Assembly (NCBI GenBank): GCA_047608975.1
Contig: JBLFYM010000077.1
Span: forward strand, 1 to 29,281
Direction: 5' to 3'
DNA from: GCA-2715965 sp047608975
Lineage (GTDB): Bacteria; Verrucomicrobiota; Verrucomicrobiia; Limisphaerales; JAYPXF01
DNA length: 29,281 nt
The notes under the pieces were generated by a model. It ran no database searches, was not told where the DNA came from, and saw only the letters and a program-made list of their open reading frames with translations. Shown here one piece after another: positions 22,888-29,281 of this stretch. The position numbers were made by a program, and so were the translations under genes. Every line of letters begins with the position of its first letter. Position 1 is the first letter of the stretch.

Positions 22888-23766
22888 ATGAGCAACGAAT
22901 TGGCGGGAAAACTGGCGGGAAAGAAGATTGGCTACATCGGGCTGGGAAACATGGGCGCGGCCGGGGCGCGCCATCTCCACGAGGCGGGGGCGGAAATGCT
23001 GATCTGGAACCGCCGCGACGCGCCGGCGGAAAAAGCGGTGGCGCAGGGAATGCGTCGGGCAACTTCCCTCGCCGATTTGGCCACCGAGATCGGACCGGGC
23101 ATCATCTGCCTGAACCTGACCAACACGGAGGTCGTTCAGTCCCTCGTGTCCAAGCTCGAACCCGGACTACACGCCGATGCCCTGATCATTGACTTTGGAA
23201 CGACGGGCGTGCCCGCAACGCGGGAATTCAGTGCCCGAATGAACTGGATCGACGCGCCGGTCTCCGGTGGGCAGGTCGGTGCCGAGGCCGGTAAGCTAAC
23301 AATTATGGCGGGTGGTTCTGCTGAAAACTTTCAACGAGCGCAGCCGATCCTGAATACGGTGGGGGCTCGCGTGACCCATCTTGGAGACTCCGGCGCCGGG
23401 CAGGTCACGAAGCTCGCGAATCAGCTGATCGTTGCGCAGACGATCGATGCGGTCGCACAGGCGCTGCGCATGGCGGAACTTTCGGGTGTGGATTCGGGAC
23501 TGGTGCGCGAGGCGCTGCTGGGAGGATTTGCCGAGAGCCGGATCCTCGATCTGCATGGCGACCGAATGGTGCGTCGCGATTTCGAACCTGGCGGAAGGGC
23601 GACTCTCCAGCTGAAGGATGTCCGCCTGATCTGTGAGCTTGCGGAATCCGTGGGATTGAAATCTCCCACCCTGGACAATTCGCTGAAGCAGTGGGAAACG
23701 TTTGTCGAAGAGAAAGGCCTTGGTGATCTCGATCACTCCGGCCTGATCCGGCTCTACGAATCCTGA
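22888..23766 (+). CDS. NAD(P)-dependent 3-hydroxyacid dehydrogenase, L-threonate dehydrogenase (LtnD)-like
   Basis: A 292-residue beta-hydroxyacid dehydrogenase. The start at ATG 22888 (MSNELAGKLAGKK) is chosen because the codons before it lie in the dyad-bearing control region. The Rossmann motif is G18-L-G20-N-M-G23. The substrate loop is DAPVSGGQVGAEAGKLTIMAGG (122-143), and the catalytic lysine is K175 in GAGQVTKLANQL. The family includes 3-hydroxyisobutyrate, tartronate-semialdehyde and threonate enzymes. Pairing with a DenD-like gene suggests a C4 sugar acid as substrate, but that is inference. It leads a plus-strand operon, with the first amidohydrolase-fold gene 13 bp downstream. Confidence 0.88.
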   Translation: MSNELAGKLAGKKIGYIGLGNMGAAGARHLHEAGAEMLIWNRRDAPAEKAVAQGMRRATSLADLATEIGPGIICLNLTNTEVVQSLVSKLEPGLHADALIIDFGTTGVPATREFSARMNWIDAPVSGGQVGAEAGKLTIMAGGSAENFQRAQPILNTVGARVTHLGDSGAGQVTKLANQLIVAQTIDAVAQALRMAELSGVDSGLVREALLGGFAESRILDLHGDRMVRRDFEPGGRATLQLKDVRLICELAESVGLKSPTLDNSLKQWETFVEEKGLGDLDHSGLIRLYES

Positions 23767-23779
23767 ACGAATCAGCCAC

Positions 23780-24685
23780 ATGAAACCGCCCCTACATAGC
23801 GCGTCATCAGTGCCCGGAGTAGGACGGCGTGATTTTCTCGCCGGTGCTGCCGGGGGAATGTCGACCGTGGCGTTTGCTTCAATCGCCCCCGCCGGTGCCG
23901 CAACGACCAGCGCGCAGCGGCCCTGGGAAATCGTCGATACCAATATCAGTCTCTTTCAATGGCCCTTTCGCCGGCTTCCGGCGGACACCACTGTGGGCAT
24001 GCTGCGACAGCTGAAGAGCCTCGGGATCGACCAGGCTTGGGCAGGATCTTTCGAAGCTCTGCTGCATCGCGACGTGCGTGGCGTGAACCAGCGGTTGCAC
24101 GCAGCCTGTGAAAGTTCGGGAAGGTTGATTCCCTTCGGAACGGTGAATCCTCTGCTTCCGGACTGGGAGGAGGATATCCGGCATTGCCACGAGGATCTCA
24201 AAATGCCGGGGCTACGGCTGCATCCGAACTATCACGGTTACCGATTGGAGGATCCTGTATTCGAGCGCCTCTTGCGGTTGTCAACGGACCGCGGTCTGCT
24301 GCTTCAATTGGCCAGTACGATGGAGGATGTGCGAACCCAACATCCCTTGGTGCGCGTGAAGGATGTCGATCTGTCTTCCTTGCCCGAACTGATGAAGCAG
24401 ATACCACCGGCGAAAGTTCAGGTGCTGAACCTCCGTCCCCGTGCTGCTGATCTTGCCCTGCTGGCGAAGAACGATCGGATCTGTTTGGACACTGCGCGCG
24501 CGGATTCAACGAGAGGAGTGGCGGGACTCTTGAAGGCAATCCCCCGGGAACGGATCCTGTTCGGTAGTCATGCTCCGTTTCTTATTCAGCAGGCGGCCAT
24601 GATCCGCGTTCTCGAATCCGAGCTTTCCGAAACGGACAATCGGACCTTGTTTGAAGCCAATGCCCGCCGTCTGTTGAAAGGTTGA
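23780..24685 (+). CDS. Tat-exported amidohydrolase-fold protein (COG2159-like) with altered metal ligands
   Basis: A 301-residue protein with a twin-arginine signal: G15-R16-R17-D-F-L and a hydrophobic core, cleaved near AGA-AT (about 40). The mature part has the features of the amidohydrolase_2 barrel: IVDTNISLFQWPFRRLP near 51-67, 'LRLHPNYHGYRL', and 'RERILFGSHAPF' near the end. The usual first-strand H-x-H metal motif is N-x-S here, and the last-strand Asp of the common FGSD is His (FGSH). So either metal binding is different or it is not a classic hydrolase. It sits 13 bp after the dehydrogenase and 7 bp before a second protein of the same fold, which indicates an operon. The substrate is unknown; a lactone or sugar acid would fit the neighbours. 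Confidence 0.85.
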   Translation: MKPPLHSASSVPGVGRRDFLAGAAGGMSTVAFASIAPAGAATTSAQRPWEIVDTNISLFQWPFRRLPADTTVGMLRQLKSLGIDQAWAGSFEALLHRDVRGVNQRLHAACESSGRLIPFGTVNPLLPDWEEDIRHCHEDLKMPGLRLHPNYHGYRLEDPVFERLLRLSTDRGLLLQLASTMEDVRTQHPLVRVKDVDLSSLPELMKQIPPAKVQVLNLRPRAADLALLAKNDRICLDTARADSTRGVAGLLKAIPRERILFGSHAPFLIQQAAMIRVLESELSETDNRTLFEANARRLLKG

Positions 24686-24692
24686 TTGAGCC

Positions 24693-25571
24693 ATGCCGAC
24701 GTTTGAGCCACAGCATTTCGGATTGCCCGCGCGAGCCACGCTGGACGGATACCAGATCTGGGATTCGTATTTCACACCCTCGTTCTCCAGTCCTGGCCCC
24801 AACAGCGATCGGCTGATCAGGGCCATTGAACTTACCCTGCCCATCATCGAGAAGGCGCGCATCCGCCGCTTGTGCATCTTTCAGCACATCGGCCCGGGCA
24901 CAACCGATGCGCGCACCGGTGCCTGGTTGAAAGAGAATCCCGCCGCGGTACTGACACCGTTTGAACGTTGGCCGAAGCTGTTGTTGGGAATGATTCAGCT
25001 CAATGCCGCAGACCTGCGTGGTTCGTTGGATGAACTGAATCGTTGGCTGCGGGATGGGCCGATGTTGGGCGTCTACTTTCCGGCCGGGGCGGTCGCGGAA
25101 CAGGTCTGTAACCACCGCAACTTTGATCCGCTGGTCGAACGCATTGCCGAACTGGGCGGAGTGATCATGCAGCACACCTGGTTCACGACGGGCGGCAAGC
25201 TACGTGCGGGACAGTCGACCCCGACTGAGTTGGCACAACTGGCCAGGCGACATCCGGCGATCCAGTTCGTATGCGCCCACGCCGGGGGTGAATGGGAAAA
25301 AGGCATCCGCGCCGTCCGCGCACAGCCAAACGTTTTGGTCGAGACCTCAGGATTCGATGCGACCGCCGGATTCGTGGATATGGCCGTGCGGGAACTGGGT
25401 GCCGAACGAATCGTATTCGGAAGTCATCTCCCGTCACGTTCGCTCGGCACGGAATTGAGCAAGGTAACCGCAGCGAGCATATCTGAGGCGGACAAAAGAC
25501 TGATTCTCGGACGCAACTATCAGCGGTTGTTGCAGCCGATCATGAAGCGGAAGGGAATGGGGAATGAATGA
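24693..25571 (+). CDS. Second amidohydrolase-fold protein, cytosolic, with altered metal ligands
   Basis: A 292-residue protein without a signal peptide, 7 bp after the Tat-exported one. The fold signs are the opening GYQIWDSYFTPS (19-30), a QHTWFTTGG strand with His, FVCAHAGGEWEKGI with His on the next strand, 'NVLVETSGFD' and 'AERIVFGSHLPSRS'. As in its neighbour, the first strand lacks H-x-H (D-S-Y-F here) and the last strand has FGSH instead of FGSD. The two proteins look like distant paralogues that may work together or form a heteromer, although different compartments (Tat versus none) argue against direct contact unless the first carries the second out. The stop at 25569 faces the alkylation repair gene 24 bp away. 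Confidence 0.85.
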   Translation: MPTFEPQHFGLPARATLDGYQIWDSYFTPSFSSPGPNSDRLIRAIELTLPIIEKARIRRLCIFQHIGPGTTDARTGAWLKENPAAVLTPFERWPKLLLGMIQLNAADLRGSLDELNRWLRDGPMLGVYFPAGAVAEQVCNHRNFDPLVERIAELGGVIMQHTWFTTGGKLRAGQSTPTELAQLARRHPAIQFVCAHAGGEWEKGIRAVRAQPNVLVETSGFDATAGFVDMAVRELGAERIVFGSHLPSRSLGTELSKVTAASISEADKRLILGRNYQRLLQPIMKRKGMGNE

Positions 25572-25595
25572 CGAATTCCTCAAATACCCACCGAC

Positions 25596-26309
25596 TCAGC
25601 ACCGCGCGGACTTTCGCTTCTTCCCCAAGCGACCCTTGGATTCGACCTTGCGAATGTAGTCGGGTGAGAAAGGCGTGCCGCAGGCGGTCTCACCCTTGTC
25701 GACCATCACGGGGCCGATTTTTTCGCCAGCCTTGATCGCGATGTCTTTCATGCCGCTCACGAATGAACCCAGCGCCACGACGTAGTCGTTCATTGAGTCT
25801 TTCACGTAATTCCGTTCGGTCTGGATCTCCTTCTCAACCCGCTTGAGGAGTTTCTTCAAGGCCGGGAGATCGAGTTTCTCATCCGGTTTGATCGACATCA
25901 TGGAACAGATCGTCCACCACCCGGTTGCGGCGATCAGTTCTTGTTTGGATTCGATCCACTCCAGCGCGAGAGCCCACCCGTGTTTGTTGCCGGAAGCCGC
26001 CCAAGGAACCACGAACGTAGGTAGCCAGCCGCCGTACGCCAGCTTGGCCCAGGTCTTCAGATCTTTCTTCGTCATCTTCTCATCGTCCGCGATCAGGCCG
26101 GCGAGATACATCGCATCGAAATTGCCCGTGGCGTAGAGATCCAGGGCCAGTTGGTAATCCACCTTGAGCTTGTGCTTTTTCAGGAGCTGCTTGAGATCGG
26201 CAACCTTCACGCCAAACACCGGTTCCCGGGCACCGTGGCGAAGGAGGATCTTTTTGGTATTTTCGTTACCGAGGGCCTTGAGTTCCTTGAGAATCTGTTT
26301 GGCGGTCAT
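25596..26309 (-). CDS. DNA alkylation repair protein, AlkD-like HEAT-repeat family
   Basis: A 237-residue all-helical protein of the DNA alkylation repair family (PF08713). Typical features are 'HGAREPVFGVKVADLKQLLKKHK' early on, 'LYATGNFDAMYLAGLIADDEKMTKKDLKTWAK', and repeated helix pairs ending in 'AIKAGEKIGPVMVDKGETACGTPFSPDYIRK'. AlkD proteins scan DNA with HEAT-like repeats and remove bulky alkylated bases. This sequence belongs to a broad branch often annotated as DNA alkylation repair without proven glycosylase activity. The C-terminus is basic (KGRLGKKRKSARC). It is divergent from glnS and has its own upstream region (26310-26443). Confidence 0.9.
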   Translation of the reverse strand: MTAKQILKELKALGNENTKKILLRHGAREPVFGVKVADLKQLLKKHKLKVDYQLALDLYATGNFDAMYLAGLIADDEKMTKKDLKTWAKLAYGGWLPTFVVPWAASGNKHGWALALEWIESKQELIAATGWWTICSMMSIKPDEKLDLPALKKLLKRVEKEIQTERNYVKDSMNDYVVALGSFVSGMKDIAIKAGEKIGPVMVDKGETACGTPFSPDYIRKVESKGRLGKKRKSARC

Positions 26310-26443
26310 GAGGGTGTAATGAAGGAACGTCGCGTCGGGGCAAAGTCAAAACAGACTCCGATCAGGCGTGCCGATTCTCCAAACCCTCGTTAATGGCGAG
26401 CCCGCTTGCCTGTCGGGCGGAATTCCGGCACAACTTCCGGCTC

Positions 26444-28156
26444 ATGTCGAAAGTCGACGACCAACAGAATACTGAAGAAGAGAAGTCCGTGGACTTCATC
26501 CGTGAAATGGTGGCTGCGGACGTGGCCGAGGGAAAACACGGGCAGATCGTGACCCGCTTTCCGCCCGAACCGAATGGCTACCTGCACCTCGGCCACGCGA
26601 AATCCATCTGCCTCAATTTCGGCATCGCCCTCGAGAACAACGGCGTCTGCAACCTGCGGATGGATGACACGAATCCCACGAAGGAAGACGTGGAATACGT
26701 CCGGTCCATCGAGGACGATATTGCCTGGTTGATCGGTGGTTGGGCGGATCAGGTCCGTTCGCCAGAGGTGCTGTTCGCCTCCAACTATTTCGAGCGCTTC
26801 CACGATTTCGCGGTGGACCTGATCAGGCAGGGGAAGGCCTTTGTCTGCGATCTGAACGCGGAGGATTTCATGGCCACGCGGGGAACTCCAACGCAAGCCG
26901 GCACGAACAGTCCGTACCGGGACCGATCGGTGGACGAAAACCTCGACCTGTTCAAACGCATGCGTGAAGGCGAGTTTCCGGATGGGGCGGCGACTTTGCG
27001 CGCGAAGATCGATATGGCGTCGCCAAACATCCATCTCCGGGATCCGGCGTTCTATCGCATCCGTCATTCGCATCACCATCGGACGGGAGACGAGTGGTGC
27101 CTCTACCCCACCTACGATTTTGCGCATTGCCTGGAAGATTCGATTGAGGGAATCACGCATTCGCTTTGTACCCTGGAATTCGAGGTTCACCGGCCGGTCT
27201 ATGAATGGATCCTGGACCATCTCGACGTTCCGAGCCCGCAACCGCAGCAGACTGAGTTCGCACGTCTCAACGTGAACTATACCTTGCTCAGCAAACGCAA
27301 ATTGTTGCGGTTGGTGGAGGAAGGCAAGGTTGATGGCTGGGACGATCCGCGAATGCCCACCATTTCTGCGTATCGCCGTCGGGGAGTGCCGGCGGAAGCA
27401 TTGCGCGGGTTCTGTGAAATTGTCGGCGTGACCAAGTTCAATTCAACGACCGAGGTGGCGTTGCTCGAACACACGATTCGCGAAGTGCTCAACGCCAAGT
27501 CCGTTCGGCGCTTCGGCGTGTTGCGGCCCATCAAAATCGTGATCACCAACTATCCGGAGGACGGGGTGGAAGACTGCGAGGGGCCCAACCATCCCGCCGA
27601 TCCTGAATCGGGTACCCGGACAATGCCTTTCGCACGGGAGATCTACATCGACCAAGATGATTTCGCCGAGGTTCCGCCGCCGAAGTTTTTCCGCTTGAAA
27701 CCGGGTGGAGAGGTAAGGCTGAAGTTCGCTTACATCATCAGGTGTGAGGAAGTGGTCAAGGATGCTGACGGCGGAATTGTCGAACTTCGCTGCACCTACG
27801 ATGATGGCTCCAAGCGGGGCGGCCCGACCGCCGATCGCAAGGTCAAAGGCACGATTCACTGGGTGAGCGCCAAACACGCGATCGATGCCCCGGTTCACCT
27901 TTATGAACGACTCTTCAATGTTGCCGAACCGGGTGCCAATGATACCGACTTCGTCGACGACCTGAACCCGGACTCGCTCGAGACGGTGTCGGCCAAGCTC
28001 GAACCCAGCCTGGCAGATCTTCAGCCCGGGGAATCCTGTCAGTTCGAACGGGTCGGTTATTTCTGTCACGCGAAGGAATCAACTACGGATCGGCCGGTGT
28101 TCCTCCGGACGATCACGATGAAGGACGCCTGGGGTCGGAAAAACCCGAAGAAATAA
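26444..28156 (+). CDS. glnS: Glutaminyl-tRNA synthetase
   Basis: A 570-residue class I aminoacyl-tRNA synthetase that charges tRNA-Gln with glutamine in the cytosol. The start at ATG 26444 (MSKVDDQQNTEEEKSVDFIREMV) is preferred to ATG 26393, since the family begins shortly before 'FIREMV..D'; the earlier codons lie in the upstream region. The HIGH motif is H48-L-G-H51 in FPPEPNGYLHLGHAKS, and the KMSKS equivalent is L281-L-S283-K-R-K in VNYTLLSKRKLLRLVEEG. The anticodon-binding beta barrels follow (PIKIVITNYPE, REIYIDQDDFAEVPPPKFFRLKPGGEVRLK, and the final 'FERVGYFCHAKES'). It is close in length to the E. coli enzyme. Its presence implies that this organism makes Gln-tRNA directly, at least in part. 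Confidence 0.98.
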   Translation: MSKVDDQQNTEEEKSVDFIREMVAADVAEGKHGQIVTRFPPEPNGYLHLGHAKSICLNFGIALENNGVCNLRMDDTNPTKEDVEYVRSIEDDIAWLIGGWADQVRSPEVLFASNYFERFHDFAVDLIRQGKAFVCDLNAEDFMATRGTPTQAGTNSPYRDRSVDENLDLFKRMREGEFPDGAATLRAKIDMASPNIHLRDPAFYRIRHSHHHRTGDEWCLYPTYDFAHCLEDSIEGITHSLCTLEFEVHRPVYEWILDHLDVPSPQPQQTEFARLNVNYTLLSKRKLLRLVEEGKVDGWDDPRMPTISAYRRRGVPAEALRGFCEIVGVTKFNSTTEVALLEHTIREVLNAKSVRRFGVLRPIKIVITNYPEDGVEDCEGPNHPADPESGTRTMPFAREIYIDQDDFAEVPPPKFFRLKPGGEVRLKFAYIIRCEEVVKDADGGIVELRCTYDDGSKRGGPTADRKVKGTIHWVSAKHAIDAPVHLYERLFNVAEPGANDTDFVDDLNPDSLETVSAKLEPSLADLQPGESCQFERVGYFCHAKESTTDRPVFLRTITMKDAWGRKNPKK

Positions 28157-28206
28157 TTCTCGGTCCGGTGCGTCAAACGTGAAACAAATTCGGGTCGTTT
28201 CCTGGT

Positions 28207-28238
28207 TTGACGGAGCGGTCGGCATATTTGTCGACCGC
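28207..28238 (+). promoter_or_regulatory. Inverted repeat upstream of the TlpA-like gene
   Basis: GCGGTCG (28215-28221) pairs with CGACCGC (28232-28238) across 10 nt, just after TTGACG (28207-28212), which could be a -35 box. No good -10 box at 17 bp is visible and there is no T-run, so it may be an operator, a leader hairpin or the end of the glnS transcript. Confidence 0.3.
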
Positions 28239-28254
28239 AAGAAAGTTCTAAAAA

Positions 28255-29070
28255 ATGAAAAAAATCATCCCCCTTATCGTCACCGCAATTGCGCTGGTGA
28301 TCTCGCCCACCGCCCCGGCCGCCAAAGCCGGTGATCCGGAAGCCGACCTCAAACAGCTCGTCGAAAAGATAAAACAGAAGCTCCAGAAGGAGCGGCCCAC
28401 CCGCGAAAATCTTGCCGCGGAGCTGAAGGAATTCGACGTTCTGGCCAAGAAATACAAGGGACAGAAGACAGATGCAGTCGCGAACATTCCGATGTTCCAG
28501 GCGATGCTCTATTTCCAGATCTTCCAGGACGCCGAAACCACCGAGAAGATTCTCAACCAGTTGATCACGGATTTCCCGAAGTCCACCGTCGCCAACAATG
28601 CGGGCGACGTGCTCGAGCAGCTTGGTGCCCAGCGCAAGGCAATGAAGATGGCCGGCCAACTCGTTCCCGGAAAAGAGTTCCCGGATTTTCAGGCCACGGA
28701 TGTGACCGGCAAACCCGCCTCCCTCGCCCGCCTGAAGGGCAAGGTTGTTCTGATCGATTTTTGGGCCACCTGGTGTGGTCCCTGCGTCGGCGAAATCCCC
28801 CACATCAAGGCTGCCTACAAGAAATACCAGAAGAAAGGCTTCGAAGTGATCGGCATCAGTGGCGATCGTCAGAAGAGCACGCTCGAGGGATTCATCAAGA
28901 GCAACGAGATTCCCTGGCAACAGGTGTTCGACGATGGCGGCAAGCTGAACATGACCTACGGCATCACAGCCATTCCCGCCACCTATCTCATCGATGGCGA
29001 AGGCAAGATCATCGCCCGCAACCTACGCGGTCAAGCATTGGAAGCCGCCCTCGCCAAAGCGTTGAACTAA
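28255..29070 (+). CDS. Exported TlpA/ResA-family thioredoxin-like protein with helical N-terminal domain
   Basis: A 271-residue periplasmic thiol-disulfide protein. It has a signal peptide (MKKIIPLIVTAIALVISPTAPAAKAG), then a charged helical domain (about 28-130) unlike anything in classic TlpA. The thioredoxin domain covers about 135-271, with 'GKEFPDFQATDVTGKPASLARLKGKVVLIDFWATWCGPC', active-site C174-G-P-C177, 'GFEVIGISGD' and the cis-Pro loop AIPATYLID. The usual role is reduction of extracytoplasmic disulfides, for example in cytochrome c maturation, but no such genes are adjacent. The start at ATG 28255 gives the signal peptide directly. It is 98 bp after glnS and closed by a strong terminator. 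Confidence 0.93.
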   Translation: MKKIIPLIVTAIALVISPTAPAAKAGDPEADLKQLVEKIKQKLQKERPTRENLAAELKEFDVLAKKYKGQKTDAVANIPMFQAMLYFQIFQDAETTEKILNQLITDFPKSTVANNAGDVLEQLGAQRKAMKMAGQLVPGKEFPDFQATDVTGKPASLARLKGKVVLIDFWATWCGPCVGEIPHIKAAYKKYQKKGFEVIGISGDRQKSTLEGFIKSNEIPWQQVFDDGGKLNMTYGITAIPATYLIDGEGKIIARNLRGQALEAALAKALN

Positions 29071-29089
29071 GTTCATTCAGATTCACATG

Positions 29090-29120
29090 GACGGACCTGT
29101 TCGCGGGTCCGTCTTTTTTT
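29090..29120 (+). terminator. Rho-independent terminator after the TlpA-like gene
   Basis: GACGGACC (29090-29097) pairs perfectly with GGTCCGTC (29106-29113) over an 8-nt loop, and seven T follow (29114-29120). It lies 20 bp after the stop codon. Confidence 0.92.
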
Positions 29121-29228
29121 GTGCCCGTGAGGATTTGCGAGGTGGCCGGCCCTGGCAAACCGTCGTGCCGCATTCTCCGTGGTACCGTAGCTTGGATCCC
29201 CCGGCCGCCCGCGCGAACAATCCGTAGC

Positions 29229-29248
29229 AGCCGAGGTGAGGAGGCTGA
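29229..29248. repeat. Possible small interspersed hairpin element near the window end
   Basis: GCAGCC...GGCTG within about 20 bp, with the GA-rich loop GAGGTGAGGA between the arms, in the non-coding tail after the terminator. I have the impression that a sequence like this recurs in verrucomicrobial genomes, but only one copy is in this window, so it is weak. I see no gene in 29121-29281. Confidence 0.2.
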
Positions 29249-29281
29249 ACCAGTGCCCTCGATAACGACTCCCTGACTCAG

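Noticed and set aside
22791..22895. 35-codon N-terminal extension of DenD
   Set aside because: It would cover the dyads and start with an unusual sequence before the conserved NAD-binding start MRIIITGGGG.
1..29281. CRISPR arrays, tRNA or rRNA genes, transposases, phage genes
   Set aside because: No regularly spaced repeats, no cloverleaf or rRNA signatures, and no transposase or phage motifs were found by eye on either strand; a scan with dedicated tools could still find a missed small RNA.

Overview
The window is about 29.3 kb of GC-rich, gene-dense bacterial chromosome. The gene content suggests the PVC group, most likely Verrucomicrobiota (inference, not proven): many secreted sulfatases, a PQQ-type beta-propeller with EF-hands, tandem 'WPFRRLP'-type amidohydrolases, a SMUG1-type uracil-DNA glycosylase, a TonB receptor and weak or absent Shine-Dalgarno sequences. 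No rRNA, tRNA, CRISPR array, phage or intact insertion sequence was seen.

Region 1 (1-13061, all minus strand) is a secreted polysaccharide-degradation block. In transcription order it holds a PQQ-like propeller with EF-hands (13061-11634), a secreted glycoside-hydrolase-like protein (11627-9999), an iduronate-2-sulfatase-like sulfatase (9844-8306), a 2121-residue polyenzyme (8284-1919) and a membrane-anchored protein resembling a heparin-lyase-type jelly roll (1743-724). The polyenzyme joins two sulfatases, a sialate O-acetylesterase and an exo-sialidase behind one signal peptide. A PmtA-like methyltransferase (461 to the window edge) follows with its own candidate promoter. Together the block looks built to strip sulfate, O-acetyl and sialic-acid groups from a complex sulfated glycan.

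Region 2 (13260-20625, plus strand) has an exported PqqB-like metallo-hydrolase, a decayed 3' end of a secreted-protein gene on the minus strand, aconitase (acnA) with a promoter and leader hairpin, a SMUG1-type uracil-DNA glycosylase, and a TonB-dependent receptor with an almost leaderless GTG start.

Region 3 (20626-25571) has two doubtful small minus-strand reading frames, a macrodomain protein and a divergent sugar-acid locus. In that locus a DenD-like D-erythronate dehydrogenase faces an LtnD-like 3-hydroxyacid dehydrogenase followed by two amidohydrolase-fold proteins (one Tat-exported). The shared 97-bp control region carries two dyads.

Region 4 (25596-29281) has an AlkD-like DNA alkylation repair protein (minus), glutaminyl-tRNA synthetase and a TlpA-type thioredoxin that ends in a clear Rho-independent terminator.

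Most worth following up are the four-enzyme fusion, the two amidohydrolase-fold proteins lacking canonical metal ligands inside a tetronate-type dehydrogenase locus, and the dyads controlling that locus.
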